Assembly (NCBI RefSeq): GCF_001678755.1
Contig: NZ_LZDS01000026.1
Span: 186,001 to 250,000 of the forward strand
Direction of reading: 5' to 3'
DNA length: 64,000 nt
Source of the DNA: Acinetobacter gandensis
GTDB taxonomy: Bacteria > Pseudomonadota > Gammaproteobacteria > Pseudomonadales > Moraxellaceae
Of the stretch, positions 17,577 through 26,529 are shown in pieces. The translations under genes and the position numbers were made by a program. Every line of letters starts with the position of its first letter. Positions within the stretch are counted from its first letter, which is position 1. The notes below the pieces were generated by a model. It was not told the DNA's origin, did no database searches, and saw only the letters and a list, made by a program, of their open reading frames with translations.

Positions 17577-18761
17577 CTATGGGTGCTGTTTAAATTTTAA
17601 TAAAGTTTGATGAATAGGATGATTGCCAGGCATCAACTCAATTAAACGCTCAACAGCATCAATCGCCTCAGGGAAACGTGCCACATGTTTTAACAGCACA
17701 TCGGTTTCTTTGGCATTAAAAATCGCCTGACTCAGACGTGATTCCAAACAATCTCGCCATGCACATAAAAATGGGCTTTCAGTTTTCGCCAAGAAGATAC
17801 CTGAACACAGTTTTAAGGCCGAATCGAGATAACCAGCATCGAGTGCCTGTTCAGCTTGCAAAAAATCGGCTTCCACTTGCGCCAATAAGCGATATGGTCG
17901 TGAACCTAACATACCACCCAAAATATCGCGCAACTGCGACATTTCAGCCTTTAAAGTACCGATACTGACTTTGCGTTCGCCATATAAAGCTTGATGCAAT
18001 GTATCCAAAGTCATGCCTTGCGGGCACAACGCTAAAATCGTGAGTATTTCAATCTGACGCGGCGTCAGTACCATCACCTTGCCATTAAAGAGCACTTGCG
18101 GCACTGAAAATGCTCGTATATATAAATGCTGCTTTTGAAACTCTAATAACGCTGATTGAATAATCGAAGCACAACGTTCTGCGGCCAATAAACCCAGACT
18201 ATTATGGTTTTTCCACACTGTTGATAAATCAATGACCCCCAAAATTTGTCGGGTATGCGGATCAATAATTGGGGCAGCATAACAAACCCAATCATGTACC
18301 GAAGGCATGTAATGCTCATTGGAAAATACGCAGCTCGATTGCTGTGTTTTAAGTGTCAATGCCAGCGCATTTGTGCCGACCAATTCTTCTCGCCACTGCC
18401 CACCTGCAATAAAATGTACGCTTTCAGCAGCGCTTTGCATTTGCCGGCTTGAAGCACTCCAAATAATGGTACTGCCCACATCACCCACTGCAAGCACCAT
18501 CGAAGACTGCTGGGCAATATGTTTCAACTCATCAGCGCAATGCTGTAAGGCATGCTGTAAGGCCGTTGGTTGCGAATTTGAAGGAATTGGAAGTAAAGGC
18601 GCAGCAACACGATGCTCAGGAATTTCCGCCTGTGCAGAGCGTTGCCAAGAGCTCGCAATACTCTCATTGAGCTGCGAATTTTGCTGCTTAGACAGACTGG
18701 TTCGCTGCCTTAACCGTTCAATATTCTGTCGTTTTTCTAATAAATCCTGCTGCATCATCAT
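17577..18761 (-). CDS. GAF-domain transcriptional regulator with winged-helix and BTAD-like C-terminus
   Basis: A protein of 394 residues. The N-terminal half (about 20-205) resembles the sensory part of AcoR-type activators: a SWQRSA opening, then a GAF-like domain with GTNALALTL and HDWVCYAAPI. AcoR proteins continue with a sigma-54 AAA+ domain, which is absent here. Instead residues about 215-290 (VLTPRQIEILTILAL, GTLKAEMSQLRDIL, SRPYRLL) look like a winged helix, and the rest is helical with TPR/BTAD character. It is divergent from the aldehyde dehydrogenase and near the iron alcohol dehydrogenase, so it probably controls both in response to alcohol or aldehyde. ATG 18761 is one of three consecutive ATGs. 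Confidence 0.82.
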   Translation of the reverse strand: MMMQQDLLEKRQNIERLRQRTSLSKQQNSQLNESIASSWQRSAQAEIPEHRVAAPLLPIPSNSQPTALQHALQHCADELKHIAQQSSMVLAVGDVGSTIIWSASSRQMQSAAESVHFIAGGQWREELVGTNALALTLKTQQSSCVFSNEHYMPSVHDWVCYAAPIIDPHTRQILGVIDLSTVWKNHNSLGLLAAERCASIIQSALLEFQKQHLYIRAFSVPQVLFNGKVMVLTPRQIEILTILALCPQGMTLDTLHQALYGERKVSIGTLKAEMSQLRDILGGMLGSRPYRLLAQVEADFLQAEQALDAGYLDSALKLCSGIFLAKTESPFLCAWRDCLESRLSQAIFNAKETDVLLKHVARFPEAIDAVERLIELMPGNHPIHQTLLKFKQHP

Positions 18762-18850
18762 TCATTATTCTCACAACAATTCATGACTGAAAATCCATTT
18801 TAACGGCTTTTGTTTTAAGGGCTGAAAAAAATATTGTAAACCTTCTTGTC

Positions 18851-18870
18851 TCCAACCTTTTTCCAACCTT
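18851..18870 (-). promoter_or_regulatory. Direct-repeat operator candidate between GAF regulator and aldehyde dehydrogenase
   Basis: TCCAACCTT occurs at 18851-18859 and 18862-18870, period 11 bp. On the minus strand the core is GGTTGG, read toward the regulator gene 90 bp away; the aldehyde dehydrogenase start is 112 bp away on the other side. Spacing and core (GGTWGG) match the repeat upstream of the alcohol dehydrogenase. Confidence 0.45.
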
Positions 18871-18982
18871 ATACAAGCTATGCTAATCAAATAATGTACA
18901 AAAGTACCTTATACCAAAGCTGTAGACAGCTAAGGTAAAGCAGCAAGACCAGATCATAATAAACAAGCAAAGGAAGATTTAT

Positions 18983-20494
18983 ATGCGTTATGTCGATCCT
19001 AATCAACCCGGTTCAAAAGTTCAGTTTAAAGCTCAGTATGAAAACCTGATTGGTGGCGAATGGGTCGCACCTGTCAAAGGCGAATACTTTGAAAATATCT
19101 CCCCTGTAGATGGTAAAGTCTTTACCAAAGTGCCACGTTCATCAGCTGAAGACATTGAATTGGCTCTCGATGCTGCGCACAAAGCAAAAGCGCAGTGGAA
19201 TGCATCTTCACCAACCACGCGTTCCAATATTTTGTTAAAAATCGCTGATCGTTTAGAAGAGAATCTTGAGCTTCTGGCAGTGGCTGAAACATGGGACAAC
19301 GGTAAACCGATCCGTGAAACTCTAGCTGCAGATATTCCACTGTGTATTGATCATTTCCGTTATTTTGCAGGCTGTATCCGTGCACAAGAAGGTGGTATTT
19401 CTGAAATTGATGAAAATACCATTGCTTACCATTTTCACGAGCCGTTGGGTGTGGTTGGGCAAATCATTCCATGGAACTTCCCTATCTTGATGGCTGCATG
19501 GAAACTTGCACCGGCTCTTGCTGCAGGTAACTGTATTGTATTGAAACCTGCAGAACAAACACCGGTGAGTATTTTAGTTTTAGCTGAATTAATTCAAGAT
19601 ATTCTACCACCAGGCGTACTCAACATCGTCAATGGTTATGGTGTAGAAGTTGGTCGTCCATTGGCGACTAATCCACGTATTGCCAAAATTGCTTTCACCG
19701 GTTCAACCGCTGTGGGACAAATGATCATGCAATATGCCACTGAAAATATCATTCCTGTGACATTGGAACTCGGTGGGAAATCACCGAACATTTTCTTTGA
19801 AGACATCATGGACAAAGACGATGAATTCTTAGATAAAACACTCGAAGGTTTTGCCATGTTTGCGCTCAACCAAGGTGAAATTTGCACATGTCCATCACGT
19901 GCATTGGTACAAGAAAGCATTGCAGATCGATTCTTGGAAATGGCAGTAGAGCGTGTGAAACGTATTAAGACGGGTCATCCACTTGATACAGACACCATGA
20001 TTGGTGCACAGGCATCGCAAGAGCAGCAAGACAAAATTTTAGGCTGTATCGCTACAGGTAAAAATGAAGGTGCACAGCTCATTACTGGTGGTGATCCACG
20101 TAATGAAGTCGGTACAGGTTTCTATATTGAACCAACCATTTTCAAAGGCACCAATGACATGAAGATTTTCCAAGAAGAAATCTTCGGCCCTGTGCTTTCA
20201 GTAGCAACCTTTAAAGACTTTGATGATGCCATTAAAATTGCCAATGACACCATTTATGGTCTAGGTGCAGGTGTTTGGTCACGTTCAGCGCATACTTCTT
20301 ACCGTGCAGGCCGTGCGATTCAGGCGGGCCGTGTTTGGACTAACTGCTACCACATTTACCCAGCCCATGCAGCATTTGGCGGTTATAAAAAATCAGGTAT
20401 TGGCCGTGAAAACCACAAAATGATGCTTGATCATTATCAACAAACCAAAAACTTGTTGGTGAGCTATGACACCAAGCCAATGGGATTCTTCTAA
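18983..20494 (+). CDS. NAD-dependent aldehyde dehydrogenase (AcoD/ExaC type)
   Basis: Oxidises an aldehyde, probably acetaldehyde, to the carboxylic acid. The 503 residues carry the ALDH set: [14 protein letters not shown], the Rossmann region with FTGSTAVGQ, the general-base Glu in LELGGKSPN, and the catalytic Cys in [11 protein letters not shown]. That Cys sits in the E-I-C-T-C context typical of acetaldehyde dehydrogenase II/AcoD. The C-terminal [13 protein letters not shown] is also present. Divergent from the GAF regulator. With the iron alcohol dehydrogenase it would complete a two-step alcohol-to-acid route. Confidence 0.95.
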   Translation: MRYVDPNQPGSKVQFKAQYENLIGGEWVAPVKGEYFENISPVDGKVFTKVPRSSAEDIELALDAAHKAKAQWNASSPTTRSNILLKIADRLEENLELLAVAETWDNGKPIRETLAADIPLCIDHFRYFAGCIRAQEGGISEIDENTIAYHFHEPLGVVGQIIPWNFPILMAAWKLAPALAAGNCIVLKPAEQTPVSILVLAELIQDILPPGVLNIVNGYGVEVGRPLATNPRIAKIAFTGSTAVGQMIMQYATENIIPVTLELGGKSPNIFFEDIMDKDDEFLDKTLEGFAMFALNQGEICTCPSRALVQESIADRFLEMAVERVKRIKTGHPLDTDTMIGAQASQEQQDKILGCIATGKNEGAQLITGGDPRNEVGTGFYIEPTIFKGTNDMKIFQEEIFGPVLSVATFKDFDDAIKIANDTIYGLGAGVWSRSAHTSYRAGRAIQAGRVWTNCYHIYPAHAAFGGYKKSGIGRENHKMMLDHYQQTKNLLVSYDTKPMGFF

Positions 20495-20516
20495 GTCTGA
20501 ATATTGAAAAACAAAA

Positions 20517-20534
20517 AGCGAACTTCGGTTCGCT
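20517..20534. terminator. Bidirectional terminator after the aldehyde dehydrogenase
   Basis: AGCGAAC, loop TTCG, GTTCGCT, with an A-run before and a T-run after. The C(UUCG)G tetraloop is unusually stable. It also lies after the convergent isomerase gene. Confidence 0.88.
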
Positions 20535-20587
20535 TTTTTATTAGAGCTACGTTTAAATTGAATGAACAGTTTGCTGCGCTGGGTCAT

Positions 20588-21181
20588 TCATTTTGCAGAC
20601 AAGGCATGCTCAACAAAATGTAAATGATCGACACCCCAATATAACTCATCATCGACAAACCAACTTGGCGCCCCGAACACACCACGTGCAATGGCTTCTT
20701 CGGTAATAACTTTAAGCTCAGACTTTACTTTTTCATCCTCAAGCCACGATTTAACTTGCGCTACATCCAATCCAAGCTCTTGCATCAATTGAATTAATTC
20801 ATGTAGGTCATTTAAATTGCGTGGCTGACCAAACATCGCGTTAAAAATACCCGTCAGCACATTGAGAAATGCTTCAGGCTGAAATAACTGGACTGCGGTT
20901 ATCAAACGCATCAACTGCAAAGTATTGATTGGAAAATACGGATTCATTTGCACGGGAATCTGCCATAGATCTGACCAGCGCTTAAGATCCCGCATGGAAT
21001 AGCGTGCCTTTGCAGGCACAGCCATCGGACTACTGTTGCCAGTAGCTTTAAACACCCCACCCAATAACATCGGTTTCCAGATAATCTCTGCCTGATATTG
21101 CTCAGCAATGTGCTGAATACGGTGAAATCCGATGTAGCTATATGGACTGCCAACATCAAAATAAAACTCGATTACTTTCAT
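20588..21181 (-). CDS. 2-hydroxychromene-2-carboxylate isomerase family protein (DsbA fold)
   Basis: A protein of 197 residues of the kappa-GST/DsbA-like superfamily. The N-terminus EFYFDVGSPYSYIGFHR has Ser where DsbA has its CxxC, as in glutathione-dependent HCCA isomerases. The conserved cis-Pro region VFGAPSWFVDDELYWGVD is near the C-terminus. HCCA isomerase acts in naphthalene degradation, but no other naphthalene genes are here, so the natural substrate is unknown. It lies 48 bp after the SDR gene on the same strand and is likely co-transcribed with it under the TetR regulator. Confidence 0.85.
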   Translation of the reverse strand: MKVIEFYFDVGSPYSYIGFHRIQHIAEQYQAEIIWKPMLLGGVFKATGNSSPMAVPAKARYSMRDLKRWSDLWQIPVQMNPYFPINTLQLMRLITAVQLFQPEAFLNVLTGIFNAMFGQPRNLNDLHELIQLMQELGLDVAQVKSWLEDEKVKSELKVITEEAIARGVFGAPSWFVDDELYWGVDHLHFVEHALSAK

Positions 21182-21229
21182 TTTTTTCGTCCTTTTTTGC
21201 TTATTTTCCTAATATTTTTAAATCAGTGC

Positions 21230-21973
21230 TTACCAATGTTCCATCCATGGTCGCAGATCTAATTCATGCGTCCATGCATCCCGTGGTTGCTGTGAGAGAT
21301 GCCAATAATTTTCCGCAATATGTACTGGATTTAAAATACCATCTTGCTCTTTTTTAGCATAAAGATCAGGGAATGTATCTTTGATAAAATCGGTATCAAT
21401 TGCACCATCAACCACTACATGTGCCACATGAATATTTCTTGGTCCAAGTTCACGTGCCATGCTTTGTGCCAAGGCACGAAGCGCATGTTTTGCCCCAGCA
21501 AAAGCGGCAAAGCCTGCGGCACCACGTTTCCCAGCGGTTGCCCCTGTAAAAATAATCGTGCCTCGTTCACGTGTCACCATGCGCTTCGCCACTTCACGTC
21601 CCGTGAGGAATGCAGCGAAACAAGCCATTTCCCAAATCTTAAAATATTTACGCGCTGTTTCTTCCAAAATACTACAAGGGACGTTGGCACCGATATTAAA
21701 GACCATCACCTCAATAGCACCAATACTGGACTCTATTTGCTCTACCAACTCAATGACTTGTTCTTCTTTACGTGCATCAGAAGCAAAACCATAGGCTTTG
21801 CCACCGAGTTGTTCAATCTCATCAATTAAAGGCTGTAATTTGTCTGCATTTCGTCGTGTCATACAGGCAATATAACCCTCTCGGGTAAACCGCTTGGCTA
21901 TTTCACCACCAGTTGCATCACCTGCACCAATCACTAAAGCGACTTTTGACGAAGTCCGATTGAGTTGTTGCAT
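21230..21973 (-). CDS. Short-chain dehydrogenase/reductase-like protein lacking the catalytic Tyr
   Basis: A protein of 247 residues with a Rossmann fold: glycine-rich GAGDATGGEIAKRF at the N-terminus and NIGAN after the fourth strand. In the active-site segment the normal Y-x3-K reads F-A-G-A-K (codon TTT, read from the minus strand around 21500), so the catalytic Tyr is Phe, and the usual Ser region is TGATAG. Classical NAD(P)H reductase chemistry is therefore doubtful. Similar FAGAK variants, as I recall, occur in a widespread proteobacterial subfamily. It is the first gene after the TetR-controlled divergent promoter, followed by the HCCA isomerase-like gene. Confidence 0.85.
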   Translation of the reverse strand: MQQLNRTSSKVALVIGAGDATGGEIAKRFTREGYIACMTRRNADKLQPLIDEIEQLGGKAYGFASDARKEEQVIELVEQIESSIGAIEVMVFNIGANVPCSILEETARKYFKIWEMACFAAFLTGREVAKRMVTRERGTIIFTGATAGKRGAAGFAAFAGAKHALRALAQSMARELGPRNIHVAHVVVDGAIDTDFIKDTFPDLYAKKEQDGILNPVHIAENYWHLSQQPRDAWTHELDLRPWMEHW

Positions 21974-22052
21974 AGTCTCACTCCATTGCTGTTTTATTTT
22001 TATTCCACGCTCATTTTATTTACGCGTCGGTTTTAAACCACACATTATTAAA

Positions 22053-22064
22053 TAACGATCGTTA
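22053..22064. promoter_or_regulatory. Palindromic operator candidate between SDR and TetR genes
   Basis: TAACGATCGTTA is a perfect 12-bp palindrome in the divergent intergenic region. A looser inverted pair (ATAAC and GTTAT at about 22067-22085) follows. TetR-family repressors typically bind such palindromes and control both flanking genes. Confidence 0.55.
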
Positions 22065-22125
22065 CTATAACGAATACTATGTTATGGTTAATTTATCGTC
22101 AATCTTATTTTCAAGGGTATTGCAG

Positions 22126-22704
22126 ATGCGCTACAAACCCGAATACAAACAAAAAAAACGCCAAGAACTTTTAACGATCAGCGGACAAATTGCGAAAAAA
22201 GACGGCTTTGCCGCAACAGGTGTGGATGGATTCATGAAAGCCGCCGGCGTCACCAGTGGTGCCTTTTACTCACATTTTTCGTCTAAACAAGAGCTACTTA
22301 AAGCCTTAATTGAACATGAGTTACAACACAGTTTTGATATGTGGCAAAACAATCCACATGATAATGCGCAAGATTGGATTGAATTTGAGCTTGACCGCTA
22401 TTTAACCCCTGCACATGTTCAGCATCCCGAGCAAGGTTGTTCACTCCCCACGCTTGCGAGTGAAGTAGCGCGTGCAGATCAGGACACTAAGTTGATATAT
22501 GAAACTGAATTACTGCGTGGTCACGCTTTATTTAGTCAGCATCTCGGTAGCGAAGAACTCGCTTGGGCCATCATCTGCCAACTTGCCGGTGCCATTTTAA
22601 TTGCGCGAGCAGCTACTGATCCACATTTGCAAAAAAACATTTTAGACGCCAATAAGATGATTATTCGGCAATATTTAGACAGTCATCCCGCCGTATCAAC
22701 GTGA
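22126..22704 (+). CDS. TetR/AcrR family transcriptional regulator
   Basis: The N-terminal helix-turn-helix is clear (KKRQELLTISGQIAKKDGF, then TGVDGFMKAAGVTSGAFYSHFSSKQELL). The C-terminal ligand-binding domain has the GCSLPTLASEVARAD segment of the YxaF/LmrA-type subgroup. ATG 22126 (MRYKPEY) gives 192 residues; the frame runs back to 22084, but the extra residues overlap the promoter region and look non-coding. Divergent from the SDR and isomerase genes, which it probably represses. The ligand is unknown. Confidence 0.88.
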   Translation: MRYKPEYKQKKRQELLTISGQIAKKDGFAATGVDGFMKAAGVTSGAFYSHFSSKQELLKALIEHELQHSFDMWQNNPHDNAQDWIEFELDRYLTPAHVQHPEQGCSLPTLASEVARADQDTKLIYETELLRGHALFSQHLGSEELAWAIICQLAGAILIARAATDPHLQKNILDANKMIIRQYLDSHPAVST

Positions 22705-23013
22705 TTCATTTTTATGTGACAGTTCATGGAGTTAAAGACCGACAGTTTTCCGACAAACTGTTCATCTTTTTCATTTGAATTATTTAAAATCTGTATAAGC
22801 TTACCCATTTTTATGCTTTTCAAGTGTTTAAAGATTCAGCATAAATGGCACAATTCAAATAAAGTCCTCTTTTCAAGGTTCTGACGACTGTGTATAACAA
22901 TGAGCCAGTAAAGGAAACTCATAAGCATAGGCAAAGGACGCAAAAAAACGTTAGACTATGCAACAATCAATGCAAGTAAATGTCATTCGAGACAAACAAA
23001 AAGGTGAAGATTG
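22705..23013. other. Intergenic region upstream of ribBA
   Basis: About 310 bp without a gene. A hairpin, ACAGTTT (22742-22748) and AAACTGT (22755-22761), followed by a T-rich stretch, may end the TetR transcript. I searched for the conserved FMN riboswitch core and did not find it, so this ribBA copy does not show RFN control. Confidence 0.55.
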
Positions 23014-24135
23014 ATGCCGCTCAATACTGTTGAAGAGCTCGTAGCTGATATTCGTGCAGGTAAAATGGTCATCCTGATGGATGATGAAGATCGTGAAAAT
23101 GAAGGCGACCTTGTCATCGCTGCGACCCACGTACGCCCTGAAGATATCAACTTCATGATTACGCATGCGCGTGGTCTTGTATGCTTAACCTTAAGTAAAG
23201 AGCGTTGCCAGCAGTTAAATTTACCTTTAATGGTCGATGCAAACGGTGCACAGCACGGTACAAACTTCACATTATCGATTGAAGCAGCAAATGGCATTTC
23301 AACTGGTATTTCTCCTGCTGAACGTGCACATACCATTCAAACTGCTGTAGCAGCACATGCAAAACCTGCTGATATTGTTCAGCCAGGCCATATTTTCCCG
23401 CTTATGGCGCAGCCAGGTGGTGTACTACACCGTGCAGGTCATACTGAAGCAGGCTGTGATTTATCGCGTTTAGCCGGCCTAGAACCCGCATCTGTGATTT
23501 GTGAAATCATCAATGAAGACGGCACTATGGCGCGTCGCCCAGACCTTGAAGTGTTTGCTGAAAAGCATGGCTTAAAAATGGGGACCATTGCAGATCTGAT
23601 TCACTACCGCATGACCAATGAACAAACGGTTGAACGTCTAGACCAGCAAACACTAGATACAGAATACGGTACATTTGAATTGTTCCGTTACCGTGAAATT
23701 GGTAATCCAGATATTCATTTAGCACTGGTTAAAGGCGAACCAAAGCAAGGCGTGACCACTGTACGTGTACACGGTTTCAGCCCAGTTCGTGACTTATTAA
23801 AACTGAATAAACAAGATGGCGCTCCGGCGTGGAATCTCGATAAAGCACTCAAAGAAATCGCATCCAGCGATCGTGGTGTTTTAGTGTGGATTGGTCAGCG
23901 TCATTTACAGGACTTAGGCCCTGCTTTAGAAAATTTAACTGCACCGAAAAATGTTAAATCCAATGCGGCACTGTCTCAGCAGTATCAAACCATTGGTGTC
24001 GGCGCACAAATTTTACGTGATTTAGGCGTGGAAAAAATGAAGCTTCTTAGCTCGCCATTACGTTTTAATGCATTATCAGGTTTTAACTTAGAAGTGGTGG
24101 AATACATCACCGCAAATCAAACATCAGAGAAATAA
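23014..24135 (+). CDS. ribB: 3,4-dihydroxy-2-butanone 4-phosphate synthase with a degenerate GTP cyclohydrolase II domain
   Basis: The N-terminal RibB domain (about 1-200) makes the four-carbon precursor of riboflavin from ribulose 5-phosphate; [20 protein letters not shown] and the GHTEAGCDL segment are intact. The C-terminal half resembles RibA, but the zinc and catalytic segment is replaced: after VRVH the usual Ser-Glu-Cys and the following CDCG are absent, and this half has no cysteines. It should have no cyclohydrolase activity, so a separate ribA is expected elsewhere. ATG 23014 follows AAGGTGAAG. It is first in a run ribBA-ribH-nusB-thiL. Confidence 0.93.
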   Translation: MPLNTVEELVADIRAGKMVILMDDEDRENEGDLVIAATHVRPEDINFMITHARGLVCLTLSKERCQQLNLPLMVDANGAQHGTNFTLSIEAANGISTGISPAERAHTIQTAVAAHAKPADIVQPGHIFPLMAQPGGVLHRAGHTEAGCDLSRLAGLEPASVICEIINEDGTMARRPDLEVFAEKHGLKMGTIADLIHYRMTNEQTVERLDQQTLDTEYGTFELFRYREIGNPDIHLALVKGEPKQGVTTVRVHGFSPVRDLLKLNKQDGAPAWNLDKALKEIASSDRGVLVWIGQRHLQDLGPALENLTAPKNVKSNAALSQQYQTIGVGAQILRDLGVEKMKLLSSPLRFNALSGFNLEVVEYITANQTSEK

Positions 24136-24146
24136 TCGAGGTTGCT

Positions 24147-24617
24147 ATGGCAGTTCGCCGTATTGAAGGTATGTTACATCTCGCGAACGAAGACCGTTAT
24201 GCGATTTTAGTTGGTCGTTTTAATAGCTTTGTTGTTGAACATTTGCTAGAAGGTGCCGTTGATACATTGAAACGTCATGGCGTATCAGAGGATAATATCA
24301 CTGTTGTTCATGCACCAGGTGCTTGGGAACTTCCAGTGGTTGCAAAGAAACTTGCAGCTTCAGATCGTTTCGATGCCATCATCGCGCTTGGCGCAGTGAT
24401 TCGTGGTAGCACGCCTCACTTCGATTTTGTTGCTGGCGAATGTGCCAAAGGTTTAGGCGTTGTTGGTCTAGACACTGGCTTACCAGTAATTAATGGTGTA
24501 TTGACTACGGATAGTATTGAACAAGCGATTGAACGCTCGGGTACAAAAGCAGGTAATAAAGGTAGTGAAGCTGCCTTGACTGCTATTGAAATGGTTAACT
24601 TGTTAAAGGCTATTTAA
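24147..24617 (+). CDS. ribH: 6,7-dimethyl-8-ribityllumazine synthase
   Basis: Condenses the RibB product with the ribityl-aminouracil to form lumazine, the penultimate step of riboflavin synthesis. At 156 residues it has the normal length, with [51 protein letters not shown] (catalytic His in HFDFV) and [17 protein letters not shown]. It is 11 bp after ribBA and 4 bp before nusB, the classical gammaproteobacterial ribH-nusB pair. Confidence 0.97.
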   Translation: MAVRRIEGMLHLANEDRYAILVGRFNSFVVEHLLEGAVDTLKRHGVSEDNITVVHAPGAWELPVVAKKLAASDRFDAIIALGAVIRGSTPHFDFVAGECAKGLGVVGLDTGLPVINGVLTTDSIEQAIERSGTKAGNKGSEAALTAIEMVNLLKAI

Positions 24618-24621
24618 CGCT

Positions 24622-25071
24622 ATGTCGCAAACACTTCAAGCAACTTATGCAGCAAAACGTAAAGCACGTCGCTTTGCTGTACAAGGAATTTATGAATGGC
24701 AAATGAGCCGCAATCCTGTGCATGAGATTGAAGCACGTACGCGTGTGGAAAATGCCATGCACAAGGTAGATCTCGGCTATTACCACGAGTTATTGACCGA
24801 GGTTGTTGCCAATCATGAAGCATTGGATGCGCTTTTAATCCCTGTACTCGATCGCGAAGTTGAAGCCTTAGATGGCGTTGAACTTGCAACCCTTCGTTTA
24901 GGCGCGTATGAACTCAAAGAACACCTTGAGATTCCTTACCGTGTCGTACTCGATGAAGCGATCGAGTTAGCTAAACATTTTGGCGGTGCAGACAGCCATA
25001 AGTACATCAATGGTGTATTGGATCGTTTAGCGACTACATTGCGTGCAGCAGAAAAGCAACAAGCTAATTAA
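24622..25071 (+). CDS. nusB: Transcription antitermination factor NusB
   Basis: An all-helical RNA-binding protein of 149 residues that joins NusE (S10) on boxA to support rRNA antitermination. Recognised by the N-terminal arginine-rich [18 protein letters not shown] helix, ALLIPVLDR, and the C-terminal [32 protein letters not shown], which is the most conserved NusB stretch. Located between ribH and thiL as in many gammaproteobacteria. Confidence 0.96.
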   Translation: MSQTLQATYAAKRKARRFAVQGIYEWQMSRNPVHEIEARTRVENAMHKVDLGYYHELLTEVVANHEALDALLIPVLDREVEALDGVELATLRLGAYELKEHLEIPYRVVLDEAIELAKHFGGADSHKYINGVLDRLATTLRAAEKQQAN

Positions 25072-25091
25072 TTTATTAAGTAGCACGTTGT

Positions 25092-26009
25092 ATGGCTGAG
25101 TTCTCTATCATTGATACCTATTTTAATCGTCACAGCAGCAGTGCTGTCGATTTAGGAGTCGGTGATGACTCAGCCTTGCTCACCCCTCCTCCACAGCAAC
25201 AATTGGTCATCTGTGCCGATACTCTCGTTGCTGGACGTCATTTTCCTCTCGACACCAACCCACATGCCATTGGTTGGAAATCTGTTGCCGTCAATTTATC
25301 TGACATTGCTGCAATGGGCGCCAAACCGCATAGTATTTTACTGGCATTAAGCCTACCCCAAATTGATCATGAATGGCTCAAAGGCTTTAGTCAGGGTTTA
25401 TATGATTGTTGCGATCAATTTGGTGTGAGTTTAATCGGTGGGGATACCACTCAAAGTCCTCATCTGACGATTTCAGTCACAGCATTAGGCTGGGTCGATA
25501 TAGGCAAAGCAGTAACCCGCTCAGGCGCTCAAGTTGGTGATTTCATTTGTGTCAGCGGTCAAGTTGGCGATGCTGCGTATGGAATACAGCATTTAGGACA
25601 CCCACTGCAAAAGCGTTTAGATTATCCAACACCACGTTGCCAACTTGGTCAACAGCTCAAAGGCTTAGCTCATAGCATGATCGATGTCTCTGACGGCTTG
25701 GCTCAGGACTTAGGACATATTTTGCATGCCTCTAAAGTGGGTGCAGAAATCGAGTTAGATCAACTTCCTATCGACGACCATGTAAAACAATTACAACAAG
25801 AATCCCAATGGCAGTATGCACTCGCGGGTGGTGATGACTATGAGTTATGCTTTACAATAAGCCCGCAGAATTATCAAAAACTTCTGCAACTAGAATTAGA
25901 TGTAAACATTCATAAAATTGGTCAAATTACTGAGCCACTCGGGCTGCGTTACAAAAACTACGGCACTGACCATATACTAAAATTTCAGGGATATCAGCAT
26001 TTTGCATAA
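25092..26009 (+). CDS. thiL: Thiamine-monophosphate kinase
   Basis: Phosphorylates thiamine monophosphate to the diphosphate cofactor. The 305 residues have the PurM/ThiL fold: VGDDSALL near the N-terminus (metal-binding Asp), VAVNLSDIAAMGAKP, LIGGDTTQSP and IDVSDGLAQDLGH. The C-terminal AGGDDYELCFT completes the family set. The stop overlaps the start of pgpA, matching the thiL-pgpA arrangement of gammaproteobacteria. Confidence 0.96.
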   Translation: MAEFSIIDTYFNRHSSSAVDLGVGDDSALLTPPPQQQLVICADTLVAGRHFPLDTNPHAIGWKSVAVNLSDIAAMGAKPHSILLALSLPQIDHEWLKGFSQGLYDCCDQFGVSLIGGDTTQSPHLTISVTALGWVDIGKAVTRSGAQVGDFICVSGQVGDAAYGIQHLGHPLQKRLDYPTPRCQLGQQLKGLAHSMIDVSDGLAQDLGHILHASKVGAEIELDQLPIDDHVKQLQQESQWQYALAGGDDYELCFTISPQNYQKLLQLELDVNIHKIGQITEPLGLRYKNYGTDHILKFQGYQHFA

Positions 26010-26508
26010 ACCAGCCATTAACTTCAAACAAATGTCTTGGGCCAACAGAATAATCGCATTCTGTGGCGTGGGCTTTGGTTCTGGTCTTGCTCCCAAAGCA
26101 CCGGGAACATTTGGCTCTGCGTTTGCTTTATTGTTTATTCCTGGTTGGCTTGCAATTGGATTTATCAACTCCATTATTGTCATGATCATCATGTCAATTG
26201 TCGGCATATTTATTTGTGGTCAAACCGCGAAAGTGATGGGCGTGCATGACGATGGGCGCATTGTCTGGGACGAGTTTGCAGGACAGTCTATTACTTTCCT
26301 TCCCGTTTTATACCTCGGACAAATGAACTGGACTTGGGCACTGATTGGTTTTGCCCTATTCCGTTTATTCGATGTATGGAAGCCTTGGCCTATTCGTGTC
26401 ATTGATCGTCAAGTGGGTGGCGGTTTTGGCATCATGTTTGACGATATTATTGCGGGCCTTTGGGCTGCGCTTTGCATCTGTATTTATTTTTATATTTCGT
26501 CTATGTAA
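26002..26508 (+). CDS. pgpA: Phosphatidylglycerophosphatase A
   Basis: Inner-membrane phosphatase that removes phosphate from phosphatidylglycerophosphate to give phosphatidylglycerol. The 168 residues show GFGSGLAPKAPGTFGSAFAL, the acidic DDGRIVWDEFAGQSI segment with metal-binding residues, LFRLFDVWKPWPIRVIDRQ and GGFGIMFDDIIAGL, all family hallmarks, plus about four hydrophobic helices. The start is uncertain: TTG 26002 gives an 8-bp overlap with thiL, while an internal ATG at 26032 gives 158 residues without a clear Shine-Dalgarno. Confidence 0.93.
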   Translation: MHKPAINFKQMSWANRIIAFCGVGFGSGLAPKAPGTFGSAFALLFIPGWLAIGFINSIIVMIIMSIVGIFICGQTAKVMGVHDDGRIVWDEFAGQSITFLPVLYLGQMNWTWALIGFALFRLFDVWKPWPIRVIDRQVGGGFGIMFDDIIAGLWAALCICIYFYISSM

Positions 26509-26529
26509 TAGAAACACCTAGGATTTAAA

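Noticed and set aside
22705..23013. Possible FMN riboswitch before ribBA
   Set aside because: The conserved RFN core sequences and multi-stem layout are not visible; only a simple hairpin at 22742-22761 was found.
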